DNA of 64,000 bases from positions 73,595,689-73,659,688 of the forward strand of contig NC_044571.1 in NCBI RefSeq assembly GCF_901933205.1, in the 5' to 3' direction. This document shows, one piece after another, positions 42,348 through 57,300 of this stretch (positions are counted from its first letter, which is position 1; each line of letters begins with the position of its first letter). The DNA comes from Camarhynchus parvulus (lineage: Eukaryota; Chordata; Aves; Passeriformes; Thraupidae). The position numbers and the translations under genes are program-made. The notes beneath the pieces were generated by a model that was not told the origin of the DNA, made no database searches, and saw only the letters and a list, made by a program, of their open reading frames with translations.

Positions 42348-45300
42348 CTAGTGGGGGACAAGAAGGAAAAAAAATTATTTCTAAATGTCTGGGTGAAGCA
42401 ACAAAATGAACACAGCATTAATAGGAGGCTCCTGGTAAGGCAAGACAGCAAGGAAATCTGTATTTTTCCTTAGAAATCAGAAATATGCTGCATTTTTTTA
42501 GCCTATATAGAACTGCTTTTACAAAGAAGCTGATAAAGGAAAAGAATGAAGCACTGGCAAGATGCAACAGATATAAGACAATTCCAGTCAAAGGAGCAGT
42601 TTAATCCTATATCTAGAGTGTGAATTGCTCACTAAAACCAAATGTTCACTCACTCCCTGAGCAGAAGTTGCAGTTTCCTAGGTGACTCGTGATATACCTT
42701 GTTAACATTTCACTCATTTCCTAAGTACAACCAGGCATTAACCCTGCTGCTGCCAGAATGGTTACATCATGTTACATCAGGTGGTACAACTCACAATGTG
42801 CATGGCCTGCAATCCAACCTGACTGATAGAACAGACCTGAAACTTGAAGGCAAAATGAGACTCCATTGTATGTAATGATCCCCGATGCCTGAAAAAATTC
42901 AGGCTTTTTTAAAACTGTCAGCTCAAAAGATTTAGCATGAGCAGCTTACTATCAACCACAGAGCAAGAAGATGCAGTTTGTACAGCTAAGATGCACTTTT
43001 CAACTTCTCCTCTAAAGAGAAGTCATAGTACTGTTATTACAGCATGACTCCACCTCCAAGATTATTCTCTTCATACAGACCAAAGAGATCTCAAGATCAA
43101 CAATGCTGTTTATTCATTGTGGCGGCCAGGGTCAGTCAACTTTACCAATCTGCTGCTATCACCCACCCACACCACCATATGCCTTCACCACTTGCGTAAT
43201 ATCTGCTTTGTCCTCTTTGAAGATGATGACCTGGTACTTCAGAGCAGGAGGCTGATAGCTACAAGTGCATGAACACACATGCAGAATCAGGTATTCACAA
43301 GGATCTAGAGTCATACAGCAGAAGTGACTTCCAATGGGATTCAAAGGCACCCATTTCATACATCAACATCCAATGGTGGGCAGCATGTAATGACAATACA
43401 ACAAATTACAGTAATGATAACGCAACAAAAGAAATAGGTGAATTTTGTAGTCTTCCAGCAGGTTACTTGCCTGGGTTCGCAATATTCTTAGCTGGACTAT
43501 TCCTTCATTCTCCTCTTCCCGCATCCTCTCTGTAGTAAGTTGCAATCGACCAATCAAATTTATCTTACCCCTTTTCTGAACTTTAGCGTTTTTTCTGAAA
43601 AAAGTTGTATTGCACGAAAGTGAGCAAAAAAAAAAAATACAAACCCCAAAACTTTCAATTAATTAACAGAATTCCTGTTAAACTTGAACTACAGCAGCAA
43701 CAAGTACTATGGCACATCAGGTACCTATAGGTTATTAGCTTAAGGCAGTGTGAGAACTGCCTGACAGATCAAAACTCAATGCCAATGTCTCCGCACAATG
43801 AAACCTAAATAATGCCAGAAGCATTACAAGTAAATCCAGCAGCTGAAACAACAGAATTTCAGAAAAATATATTTCAATTTAATTATATAAATGTAGGGTT
43901 CTCTGGAGGAAACTTTTACAACAAAGTTCAGGAAATATGAATAGTTAATATTCCATCAAAGAACCATCTGGGACAAAACCCAGCTATTCCAACAAAGAAA
44001 GCTGATGGCATTCCTCAGTGGTCACCCACAAACTTTCTCTACAGCCTGTGTCTTCTGTCATGTCCTATCATCATTTCCCAAAGTTCAGAATCCTGATGAC
44101 AGGAATAAGCATTATGGCCCTGGGCATGAAACTAAGCCCCAGGAAAGCAGATTCATCACTTATCTCTTTCTCCACAGATCCAGATGTCCAGCTTCTGCTG
44201 AGAATGAGGCACAGAATCTGAGGTTCCTAGCAAGGAGCCAGTTCTCATCATATACATTGAGAGTAGAGGCAAGCAGAAGCAAGTAAACCACGCTGAATGT
44301 AGTATGTATCACTTAGACATTCTCTCTTAGTATTGTCTTGTGCTCGAAGGATTTCAAAGCATCAATAAAAGAGCACTGCAATTCTCACAGAAATAAAGAC
44401 ACTCCTCTCTGGGGAGAGCCACACCAAAAATCCTGGCTCTTGACAGCACACCACATCATTAAGCAGCTTCACTTCCTTTTTGTTAACTTATCAGTGTTTC
44501 TGAACTTCTATGTGTGTATAATAATCAATACAGCACTACTGCTCTGATTACAGGCTGTCTTCCATGAAATTTTATGGACCTACTGCTAACTGGAACATAG
44601 CAAAGCCTCCAATTTTGCACTTTGTCCCTAAGTGTGTAAGAAATTTAATTTCACAAAAATTAGAATTATAAAAACATTTGTTTGAAGGGGTTGCTGGAGG
44701 TCATCTAGTCCAATCACCTACTTGAAGCATGACTATTGCCAAAATAAGGGAGTGCAGGGCAGCAAAGCATGTGTCTAGGTTCAAGAACAAAGGTTAAGTT
44801 AAAGTGAATTCCTTTAGTTATAAAACAGTACATTGTTATTTTACTTTTCAAACATCATCTTACATTAAACTGAACTCCTGGTTCACCGAGAAGAGGGTTC
44901 CTTCTGTAAAGTCTTTGGGTGAATTGACTTGAGGTTCATATAATAAAACCTGACGTTTCAGCTTTGGAAATGCTACAAGAGACTACAGAGAAAAGGGAAG
45001 GGGGAGAAAGAATGAAAATAAAACACCAGACTTTCTAAATGGAAACAACTACTTTCTACAACCATAATTCACTGCAGTACTGACTGTAGTGAGGGAACCA
45101 CATAGCCTTGTTTGGAACTAGTAAAATCAGAGAGGGGACAGAGTTTACCAAATCTCCTTCTGAAATGGGTTAGTGTAAGCAAAATCATACAAAGCAGTAA
45201 AACACACAAACTCATGGCTACAGAAGTGGTGTTAAGTCTGACTTACATGATTTCTCTCTTTATTCATGAGCTAAATAATTAGTACTCTGCTAAAGCAAAC

Positions 45301-48300
45301 ATTGAAGTTATTTTTAAGGAACATTTACCACGTGTCACTAATTTCCTAGAGTTAGACCAGACCCAATTGACAATACACAATTGTAACTCTCTGCTTTAGA
45401 CAGCATATGGTCAAAAAGTTCTTGCAGTTTCCAAAAGTGAAAGTAACTTGTGAAGCAACATTGGGTAGAAAGAACATGTCAATGTAAATGGCTGTGTGTG
45501 CTCAGCAGCAGTGCAAGGAGCCAGCACTACAACTGATTAATTATCAAGAAAGGCGTTCACATTTCAGTTTCAAAGTGTTATCAGACTGTGCTTTAAAAGT
45601 ACTAGTCCAGTATTTCAGAGTACAAAAATCAAGAAGCAATCTGTTTCAAGAGAAAGGGATATACCCATAAAGTCCTCCTAAGTTCTGCATCAGGGAGCTC
45701 AGTTGCCAGTTTAAGATTTTCAAAGCTGATCTTTTCTCTGGGTCTTTGGTTCCACGCAAACAGCACAGCCAGCTGAAATGTTGTAACCTCCAAGTCATAC
45801 TGGCCAACCTCATTCTTAAATGTTATCTGTGAAGAGGACGAAAATTTTACTGATAAGCCTGTATGAATCACAAGCTTTCTTACTGTTATAAATACACAGA
45901 GAGTGCAGTTGTTAAGACTGATATAATGAAAACTACACACTTACAATTCCATTGGACATGAGGTGGTGCCAGTGGAGTTTTCTACCACTGTGATTCTTTT
46001 TATAAAATTCTTCGACCTCTGGGATGAGATCTTCTAATTCCGTGGGGAGTGAGACAAACACTTTTTCAGAACTTCGGGACCAGGCACCAGCATTTAAAAT
46101 TTTAATATTCACAGAGTCAGCTGTAAGATGATATTGGATGATTATAATCTCCAGGTATAACAGATAGCTAAACCAAAATGTTTTGGGTTTTTTTCCTACT
46201 CTAAACACAGCTATGAAGGATTGAATTTTCAGAAAGTTGCTGAGTGTCTACCTACTTAAACATTAAGGCACTCTATGCATCAATGGCTTTCTGCCAGCAG
46301 CACTGATCAAAACCTGTTTTTTCTCTTGCTGCTGCAGAGCTCCTTAAACACTGGTGCAGCTTTACAGCTGATGCTTATAAGCACTGCTCAAGAGTTTTCA
46401 GCATGGCAGGTCCAATGCTTGATGTTCCTCAGCCTCTCTCATCAGTGAAACAATCTCAGAATATGATTTATGGCCTCCATAGTATGCATCCAGCTCTCCT
46501 GCTGGCAGATGAAGGAGGAGCACAGCATGGAGCACTAGAAGAATGATGAGGGCATAAAAGGAGGTAGTTCAGCCATTCACCTGGCTGATGCCAGTTCAAG
46601 CCCCTGCTTGCAATTTGTCTACAAGAGAAGGGAATCTTTATCTACGAGACTGCTGACAAGAAAAACCCAAAACAACTCACAGAGTGATACAGCTCTAGTA
46701 TCAACTGCAGGAGAAAGCAGAGTCTACAGACAATCGAGGGGCAACAGGGCCGTGTTCAACCTGCAGTTGATGTAATTTTTAACCTAAGATTTAACAGAGC
46801 TATTTTTCACTAAGAGAAATAAAAAGTAGCAAACCTGGTAAAGCAAGTTTATTATTTTTGTGCATTTCTTTGAAAGCCTGGTTCAAGTCTTCAGAGACTT
46901 TGATATCCTGGAACATTCTAGCCAGCTTGTTTACATAATCTGCTGGCATTCCCACTTCCTACATAAACAAACATAACAGTAAATATGACATAGAAACCTA
47001 TGAACAAAAAGTTTTATTTTTAAAATAATAAGCTCAAATAAATAAAGAGCATAAAGAAGTACACTGGTATCACCACTTTACAGTAATAGTGAATCCGCAA
47101 TGCAATATAAAGGGGTTTTTGCATAGATAAGTTATGCCTTTAGTTATGCCTTAAAGGCATATGGTGATTATTTTAAAGAAATTCAAGTGCTGAAGAACAT
47201 ATGCATGCATTAAAGAATCCATGAGTTCTGAAATTTGAAGGAATGTTTCAGGCATGCAAATAATATTCTAATCTACATAAAAATTCAAAATTAGAATGCA
47301 TCTCAAATTATTTACATAATTAAATAAGTAATTCTGCATTTTGCTTATATGGAATATATGAAACCTTTAGATAATTGCACGTGAAATATTTTAAAATCTG
47401 TCACTGGCACTACTAGAGAAGAGCCAAAGAGTTTTACTTTCACTAATTACTGTGATAGAAGGGAAGTATTAAGATGCCCTGAGTGGCCTGCTATCAAACA
47501 TAAAACTCACCTAAGTAAGAAAGATATTTAAGTTTAAGAATGGAATATTAATTAATCACAAGCATGAGGCACAATCAAAGAAAGATGTGATACTACTTAC
47601 TCTGAGCCATTCCACCATATTCTCCTCAATTTCACTATCAGCTGATATATCTAATATCAGACGTCTCGTTAAGTGAGCTTTGTGATATCTCATGAAAACA
47701 TCTTTATTCTGTACATATTTAAGTACCAAAAGCTGTCAAAAACAGAGTTAAATATATTTATTTGCATTGTCAGCCAGACAAGTCTGAATGCTGATCTAAA
47801 GGCACTGCAGACTATGACGAGAGAAAGGCTACTTGACATTGCCTTAAGAGCAACTGAGTTAATACTGTCATAGGCAGCAGCAATGAATGTTTCATAATAT
47901 CACACCTTCAATTTCTTAGTTTTTCAAACATCAAGAAATTATCTTAAATCAAAGAAGACATTGACACTGTGAAAATCCCCTGTATTATTTTCTAGACAAA
48001 TATTAGTTACAGTAATATGTTACAGTCTCATATAGGCGTTAATTTAATATACCAATTTTGTGAACCAACACAGGAGACATGAAACACTGAATGATTTACA
48101 ATATTTAAACACACACACACACTTCATAACATAATAAACTCTTTTCTTTACTATCACACCCCACATAACTGCTTTTGAAGATCAAGGCCTCAATCCACAT
48201 AAGGAAATAAATTAAACCAAATAAATTCCTTCTTCAGAATAATTGTGAAATAAAAAGCAAAAACATACCACTTCTTTAAGCTTTGCTTCAATTTCTTCAG

Positions 48301-51300
48301 AGGTTAGTTTTTTGCTTAGTGGTGTTTTTCTTAGCAACATGTCACAGTAATTAGCAAGAAGCTCAGGGCATTTGGATTCAGGCTGTGTTTTCAATCCAAC
48401 ACTAGATAAAAGAAGAACAGTATTTCTTCCAACCATACAGCATCCTGCTATTCTGGAGTAGTCACACTGTTAACAAGACAGACTGCTCTCTCCTGATCCT
48501 CTTGGCAAGGATCCTGGTGGTGAATTTATATGTCGTTAAACTAATGAAAAATTAGGGATAACACCCTTTCTTCTTGAAAGAATAAATACTGCCAAGCACT
48601 TTCAGAAAGCTTCTACAGCTTATTTTAACTAATTAAAATTTTAGAACTGTAACAATGAAGTATACAGGTGAAACTAGAGTGTGAAACAACAAAATATTGT
48701 ATGGAAAGAAATATTCCAGTAAAGAATTAACAAATGCTACAGTGAAATGTTTCACTTATCTCCTCAGTATGCTGTAATGAGTTCTCAAGAACAACCTCCT
48801 GCACCACACTTCACAGACTGCAAAACTCAACCCATCTAACACCTAGTAACAGGATAAAATTATTTCATCACAGCTATAAAGGATGGACTAACAGCTAGGA
48901 GATTAAATGCATACTAAAGTTGAACAAGATGCTACAGTAGACAGATTGGGGTTCTTCAGAATTCATCAATCTCAGGTCATGCTTTGAACCTCTGTCTAGA
49001 CTGGTGAATAAAAACAAATGGCAAAGACCAATCCCTATTCCTAGAGTCAGATAGCACCAACCTGACTGCTACCCAAGGGCCCACAGCAAGCTCAGGAATC
49101 CATTTTTCTTGCTCATTATTTCAGCCTCTCATCAATTAGTATAGACAGGGCTAACACTCTTCAGACAACTTGTCCTTTTTTTGTTTTAATTCATGAAGCA
49201 GCTTGCAGGCTAATGTCTTCTGCCCTCCTAAAGACCATTTGAAGTACAAACAGATCACAAGTCTTTTGGCTATTACCGAAGACTAAGCAAGATGAAGTTT
49301 CATTCTGCTCAAACCAGGCTGCATATCTAGACAACTTCAAAGTGCTTGGGAAGAAGAATGCTGAACAGAAGACCACCACAATTACAGTGGTTTCTAAGAA
49401 ACCACTAGGCTGGGTTCACTTTAGGAGTGAAACAGTTTTGAATGAGGTATAAATTGGGATGGTCTCAGAGGAAAGGAAACTATTAGAAGATACCTGAGAA
49501 ACTCCTCTACCTTACCGACACCTATGCAAAGTATACAAAGCAGGGATCCAGTCTTTTGTGACAGCATTTCTCCAATAAATACAAGGAGAAAGAGTAAGCC
49601 CTATTCTGGCTTGCCATTATCCGAAACCAAACCCAGAATATGAACCAAGATGCTGGACAGATATTTATAACCATCCACCCCTAACTAGAATCAATTGGAA
49701 AGGGAAGCTGGCAGCCCAGCTACTAAAGCTTTGTTTCCATAGTAAAGCAGACGACAAACTATATATAAGCCATCCCAAGCACCTAAATAAACACAAGTTC
49801 CTACTCAAGTGGCACATCACATGGTAAATGTTAACAATCAATTAACTGACTGCTACCTTCTCTTGGCTGAGTTAGCAGAGCAGGCTCTGTAAGCATGGTC
49901 CTTCTTCTTGAGTCACGCAGGTCTGCCTAATCTACTGGAAGTTGTTTAAACTAACCTGGTTAATCCTGCACTGAAACAAAAATGCAACAGCTGGACAGGT
50001 CACACTCACAACTGGCACAAGAGGAGGTGGAAAACAGCTTGTGGATGGTTACACCTTAATCAGCCACAGTTATTCCCATGAAGATTACTGCCTCATTTTT
50101 CCCCAGGACCTTTGCTGAAGTTGTGGCAGAGTTATACAGCTGAGGTTTTTGAAATTAATAATCCAGGAAATCATTATAAACTTCAGCTAACAAACTGACT
50201 CATGGTTTAAAAGAACAGATCCCCAAATACTACAAATAAATTTAAGTTGAACCAGGCTGCTATTCACTGATCTGCTTCCACACAAAGAGAGTCTTACCAG
50301 AGGTCAATAAGCAATCTGAAATTCCATAATGCAAATAGCACAAAACCCTTTTAAACACAGCATTACTTTTTGAAGAGACATTTTAAAAACCTTGATTCAC
50401 ATAAAGTTTACATGGCTTACCCCTTCTGCTTCAATGGCAATTCAAGTTTAAATATTGTAGCATCATTCACAACTGCTTTGTATGCCTGAAAAAGAATTAG
50501 ATTATTGGTGCTTCACTCCATTTCTCATATGAATTGCAAAGGTTGTCTCTCTTTTTACACTACTGTAACATGGAATCAATTCAAATTTTTTATTAGCCCC
50601 AAGCTTGCAGATTCTATTTTCAGTTTGAGAGTTCAAATTCTATGACTCAATTTCCCAATAAACTGATGTTTTCCTCTCTTCCACTAACATACTAGTTTCC
50701 TTCAAATAACAACTTAGCAAGGGATTCCATGGAGCAGGTTGCACATCTGAAGTCATGACACAAATACAAAGTAAATTCCAAACACAAATTATTCCTGAAT
50801 CAGACATTACGGTTCTCAATACAAAGGTCATCTTCTGATGTGCTCTACACCATTACAAAGCTGAATATATGCAACTTTATGCAGCACTGTAACAGAAATT
50901 GAAAGCTCCTAAGTTGGTAGTAAGTTTCATCAATATTTTAGTCTGCATATTTAATAGAGTAATAGCAGCTTCTAAATTTAACAGTGAATGCACACAAGGG
51001 TTTTGGAGACATCATAACACAAATTGCAACAGATCTTACAGTGAACAAAAGACCAGCAGAAATACATACCTTATCTCTGGCAGTAAGAAATCTTGGATCA
51101 TCTTGAAAAGCTTCTTTAACCAACTTGCTAAACCGATTAAATAGCGTGAGCAATTGCTCTACATACTTCTCAGAATCCTAAAGAGGCAAAAATCAAATAA
51201 AAACCCAAGGTTCCACAGAATTCAGTGTGAACATATATGTAATTCCCTAATTTGTAAAAATGCTGTGCCCTAAAAAACCTGCATACTGTGAATTTACATT

Positions 51301-54300
51301 TTATCTTTAGTCTCTGGATCGAAGAGCTCTACAGCATGTAGGCTTAAACACAGACTTTCAGGATAGTATTTCCAATATAGAAAAAAAAATTTAAAACCCT
51401 GTAACTTTCTAATACTATACAGTAACATTTTATTTTAAAGGATGCTTTCAAGGATCAATAAAAGACAAACGCCACATTCTAACTGCTGCAGACACTTAGG
51501 CCTCCCAGTCCCAGAAGAAAAAAGATGATAAAAAGCTGAAAAAGTACAGTGGGGAAAAACCCCTTATCATATCCACACTAAACAACCACTCTTAGACTGA
51601 AAGCAAATTTCAAATTTCATCAAGAAGTTATAACTCTGGGAAAATTGATTAGGCTTTTTAAATTAAGATTCCAGCATAATTGTATTGTATAAAGAACCCA
51701 TGCATTTAATTTATAACTTTACTGCAAATTAGATTCACTTTTTAAAGCCACAACTGAAAACAAAGAATAAAAAGCTATCCTAAAGACATTTAAAACTTTC
51801 AGTAGACCAAAATTTGATCTCTAAACATAAAATCTTAAAAATTATTTCCATTCATGCATTTGTCCCAAAAAGAGTGACTATTTAACTTCTGGCAAGCTGT
51901 TTTCCTGTTGTTATTTTACTAAAACCCAATACACTTACAGTAGTAATAGTTTCAGCAGCTGCTACCATGTCTGCAAGTCCAGCACTAACAATATGTTCTT
52001 CCAAATCCTTTAGCATAGGCTCTATGCCATTTGGAACTTTATCCATCAGTGAAAACATTAAATGCAACTCTGAAAGATACAAGTACTGATGAAGGCACCA
52101 GTCAAAGACATCTACAAAACCCAAATATACTGCATTTCTCCTAGGCATGTCTCAAGCGGAACATGAAATATGTGAAGAATGGATAATTAGCTCATATCTT
52201 AAAAAGAAAGATGTCTTGAGTACTGTTCTAATTCTGGTCCCACAAGAAGATTCTTTTGAAGGCAAAACCGGTATATTTATTGCAATGTAATACTTGCTTA
52301 TGCATATAGTATCTTATATAGTATGCTAACGCATATAGTATCACAAGCTTGAATAAGACCCCCCTAAAACCAATGCCAATTTGGATTAAGTCCAGGTTCT
52401 AACAAATTGCCTTCGAATCCCTGGCAAGAATGTCTCTCAGTTGGAAGCCTACAGGAGTTTATGCAGGGAACTGTATGGATTCAAGACATTTTTATATTTT
52501 AAACTAAAGCCAAACACACCTATCCTTGTGTATGTTTCAACACCACTTACAATGCTTTGTTTTATAAAAGCTTGCAAAGTTCTGAAGTAACCAAAACTGA
52601 CTAATGCAAACACTGAACTCTTCTTCCCAAAGAGTTTATTTAGTTTTTCAGAAAGTTACCAGCACAAAAACTTCAAAATGTGATGCTTTATTTGTCTACT
52701 CTTTTGTGAAGATATTTCAGTACTGTCCACAAAGAACACTGGGATTAAGGTCACCAGATTGTTATAAAGAGACCACAGAGATTTGAACTCAGCTTGGCAA
52801 AGGACTTTGCTTCATGAAGTAGAACAAATGGACACTTTTTTTTTGTCAGAAAACAAAATTTATAGATTCACTTAGTTCTTCAACGTTATGTCTACTGTGA
52901 AAGTGGAAAAGTCAGAGGCCCTGCCTTTTCTTTCTCCTCTGCATTACTTTTGTCAGCAACAAACATCAAGATCCCATCACCACTGAGGATGAAATATGCT
53001 ACCACATCTGTACCGCAACAGCTGCTGCAGAAGCAAATAGAAAAGCACAGAGAAGAAAAGAAATCCTTTTAGAACATAACACAGCAAATTAGAGAATGTA
53101 AGCTACAAACAACATCGAATAAGAACTTGCAATGGTACTACAGACAACTCATAATGGGCTGAATTCCAGGAACCAGAAAAAAAAATGTAGTTGGAGGCAT
53201 TCTCAGTGCAATTAAATCTGCTATAACAAATGGCAGCACTGTTTTACATACAAAAAGTCCAAAAAGCTCGACTTTTACTGGATCTTTTAATCTAGGCTTT
53301 TAAAAAGAGCAAGAGAGAGGAAAAGAGGGCAGAAAAAGAGAAACAAAAATATATGTTAAAGGGCTCTACATCTGCTTCTGTACAGTAGTGATGCCATAAA
53401 TATTAAAAAAAAAATCAGTGGTTTCTCTTAAGAATCAGTAGCAAAGGAAGACTCCAGGTGCATCCCTAAGACTGCAGAATCCAAAAACCCATCATTCTTC
53501 AAAGACAGATTTCAAAGTAACAAAACCAAAAGGAGTATTTTACTGGAACTTCTCTCAGAATATATTATGACACTGAAGAGTAAAGAAATCAATGCTGTAG
53601 TTGTTGGGGCACTTAAAGTCTGCTTTCATTCTGTATTCATGAAAGCCAAGCATACTTTTTATTTCTGTTGTACTTCAGGAATAAAATTTAGGCCTCCCTT
53701 CCCCAATACTACAAGCAAACAAAAACACAGAAAGTCAGTTCTAAAGTGTTTGCAAGTTATGACATTTTGATAGATTTTAGTTGAAAAATATTATTCCTTC
53801 CTGTCTTTGCACAGCATGTAAATATTACTTAACACAGTAAGAGTATGTGCCCAGCTCATAACCAAAAATCTCCATCAAAACAGCCCTTTTTTGTCAGTGC
53901 TGTTTAATAAAGAAAACATCACTGAATTCTTTGGGGCAGATAATATCAGCAAGTCAGATGAGTAAGCAAAGCAGAGCAGAGGACACTATCAGATGTATAC
54001 ATTCCTATGCATAGCTCCAGTCTTTAATTACGTTTCAGCCATCTGCACCTGCACCCTTCATTGAAACATTTGAAGCAGTTCTTACAGACTGAGTGGAAGT
54101 GCCCTGCAACCACAGGCAGACACAGCCACAAGAGAGGGCTCTGTGCATAGCTCAACAGGTTTCTAAAGAAAGGTCCTTGGGCAGATGAACCCTTCTGAAG
54201 CTCTGTATTTACATCAGCCTCCTGCATTCTCCCAAAGGCTGTAACATATACTCATAAGAAGTTTCACTGCTTTCTACATTTAGCTCTGGGCTATTGCCAG

Positions 54301-57300
54301 AAATCATGCTGCTAGATGAACAGATCAGTATGACATAGTTTTGAGGTCAAATATTTTCTTAAATGCTGGCTTTAGAAGTGAGTATTTTCTATAATATTCT
54401 AAGTCATAAAACAGTTTCCTCATTTCAATAGAAATGAAAACCTCTGAAGACATTAGTAAATATTCCCTGGCCGCAGGATATCAAGACCTCAAAGAAAAAT
54501 TAACCTGTGATTTCAGTTTGGTTTCTTTTTTTCATTTTTTCCTATCTGAATTACAACATTTTAATGACATATTTAGTTTGTTTTATCATACTAACTTCTC
54601 AAATTCTGGCAGCAGAATTAAAAAAAATCTTTTGAAAACTTTCAAAAGGCATGCAGAGCTAACTTTCAATACTCACACTGATATACTGGCTATAAAACCC
54701 CATGAAGAGCTTGCAAAGATTTGTTCATTTGACCTACAGGTCCTGCATCAATAATCAGAATAAGAAAATTTTCTCCCTGCCTTTCAGAAAAAAAATCTTT
54801 ATAAAAAGGGATGTTTCACTTTTTTCCCAGGTGTAAAGAGGTAGTGGGGTGAAACAAAGAGGAAATGTTTGTATGTGGAGTACTCAAAGACAAAGTAAAG
54901 ACATATGGAGCATTTACCAGAGTTGGTCAATATAATGCAAGTAAGTGTAGGAAAAAATAAAGAAAAAAGACCACAAAATATTTTCTTTCAAACAAGACTA
55001 GAGCTATCCACTCATTCAAGTTAAAGTATTGTGTACATCAATTTCAAAAGTGATAGGGAAAAATATGAATCAATGATGGTAATTTTTTGTGGGATTGTTC
55101 ATGTGCAATAATATTTTTATATGAAAAACTACCACCCTCTATTAAAAACAGTAATTTGATATATCTACACACAAATCTATTTTTATGCAGTTCATGCAGG
55201 GTTCACCCTGCACTGCTCTTGAAGCTCCACTTACTTTCTGTTTCATTTCGTTTGATCATGCCTTGGCATTCAGCTAAAATAGTCTCTTTAAAAGATGTCA
55301 CCAGGGCATTGACGCAGCACTCCATGAGCTGAAACACATTAAACACAGGATTAGCTCAAGCAGCCACCTGAACTGTCTGATGTGTCTCAAGTTTGCCATG
55401 ACACAAAATCTAACCTGTTCTCAACAATTAGCTCTAAAAAATAATTAACTCATTCACTGATTCATAAAACTATGTGCAGTTTGAGTAGAATCTACACAGG
55501 AACCATATTTCTTCAAAATGTTTAGGTTAGTAAATGTGGCAAAGTCTCCTCCAAACCATCAAGGAGCTTAGTATTTCTGTCGACTCTTTTCTCTCAAGGG
55601 AGCCACCACTTTTGGAACAGTAACTACCCTACTTCATTTCCAAGTATACATCCAAGAGCTAAGAATAGTTCTCATTCCAGCATACCCTATTTGGACCAGG
55701 CTGGATGGCTTGAACAAGGCATTAGATCTAGAACAGAAACTGCCTGTACATGTCAGGACCATCTCTCCTTTGTCAGCCTGTTTATATGGGCTACAATTTA
55801 TACCTGTGCAAAATGAATGACTCACAGCTTAAAAAAAGGTGTAAAGCACATTTTCATCAACTTCAAAAAATGATCAGATTTAAAAGGTATTTATTTAAAA
55901 TAACCTGTTTCCTGAACTAATTTCAACACAGACAATTATGACATATTCATTGCATTCTTCCTCTAGAATCTGAACTGTGTAAAAAATTGCTGAAGAGGGA
56001 AGAAGGGGAAGGAAAAAAAGAAAACCCATCTTTTATATTAAATGGTCATATTTCAGCCTAAGAGGAAATATACTACAGCTTTAATAAAATTTCTATTGCT
56101 CCTTTTGATTGCAATGAACAATAACTCTTTCAGGTGTTCTAAATGAGCACTGAGAAGTCGTTTGCCAAATAGATTTGATAGTTCATTTTCAAACACGATT
56201 CTCATCCACTGTTAACCATAGGGAAAAATCCACCATACCTAACTGAAAAGGAAAGAACAAAAGCCAATCTGAATAAAAACCTGCCTTTCAGTTTTAACTT
56301 TTGATCTACATGTGCTATTTAAACATTTGCAGAAATTGTAGATTACCAGATTGGAAAGTAATACATGTTTTTGCAACAAATAATTTATGGTTTGCGAACA
56401 CAAAATAAACAGTTCCAATTTAGTGCTATCAAATGATACTGTAACACAAAACTAAAAACTACAACACTATATAACTAGGAAATACACAATTTTTCTACAC
56501 ATTATACTCACTGCTTCTACAGAGTTACATTCACGTCTTGTTTCTAAATATCGTAGTGCTCTTTTCTCTTCTTCTTTTAGTTTAGCATCTGCCTGTGCAA
56601 AAGTAGAACAGCAATCATTTAAAGTACTAACATGTTCAGTACAAAGTTACAACAGAATTTTTACTTACATATTTCATATAATTCTGTACACCGTTTTGTT
56701 GTAAATAAGAAGGAGCCTGTGTTCTATAAAATCTCTCCGTTGAATCCAAATATGCCTTTTCAAAGTTATCCCGATATATCTGAAGTTTATCTTCAGGATT
56801 AGAACAGAGGTTAACTGCAAAGAGAAAGTCCAAACTTACTCTCAAGTCTTGGAAATCTATGTGGCTAATAATAAGCAAATTTCAATGAGAGAGTGAGACT
56901 TGTATTAAAAGGTTGCATTGAACAATTTAAAAGATCTGATAAATGGCCTCTGATCACAAAGTTAACCAAATTTGGCCAATCTTTGCTCCCAGAAACATTC
57001 AGATCAACTATGGCAAACTGGAAAAAAGTTTCATACTTAGCTCCAGCACTTCAGACATTCAAACTTGGTAACCATAAATACACATACAACTGCAAAATTG
57101 TAAGGAAGGAATAAAAAAGCTCAGAATAGTGCCTAATAAAGTGAAAAGTTCTTCACCCGACTGAGCAAAAAGCTTCTCTTAGACACTGTTCCTGAAATCA
57201 CAATGTCTCCATTTCAGACTTTTTTCCCTGTTTTACAAGAATGGAGACAGTAAGCTTATTGCAGTGCTTTGCACTATTTGAAGGAGAGTTTCTACTTTCC

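Noticed and set aside
48108..48122. Short CA repeat
   Set aside because: Only about seven units; ordinary.
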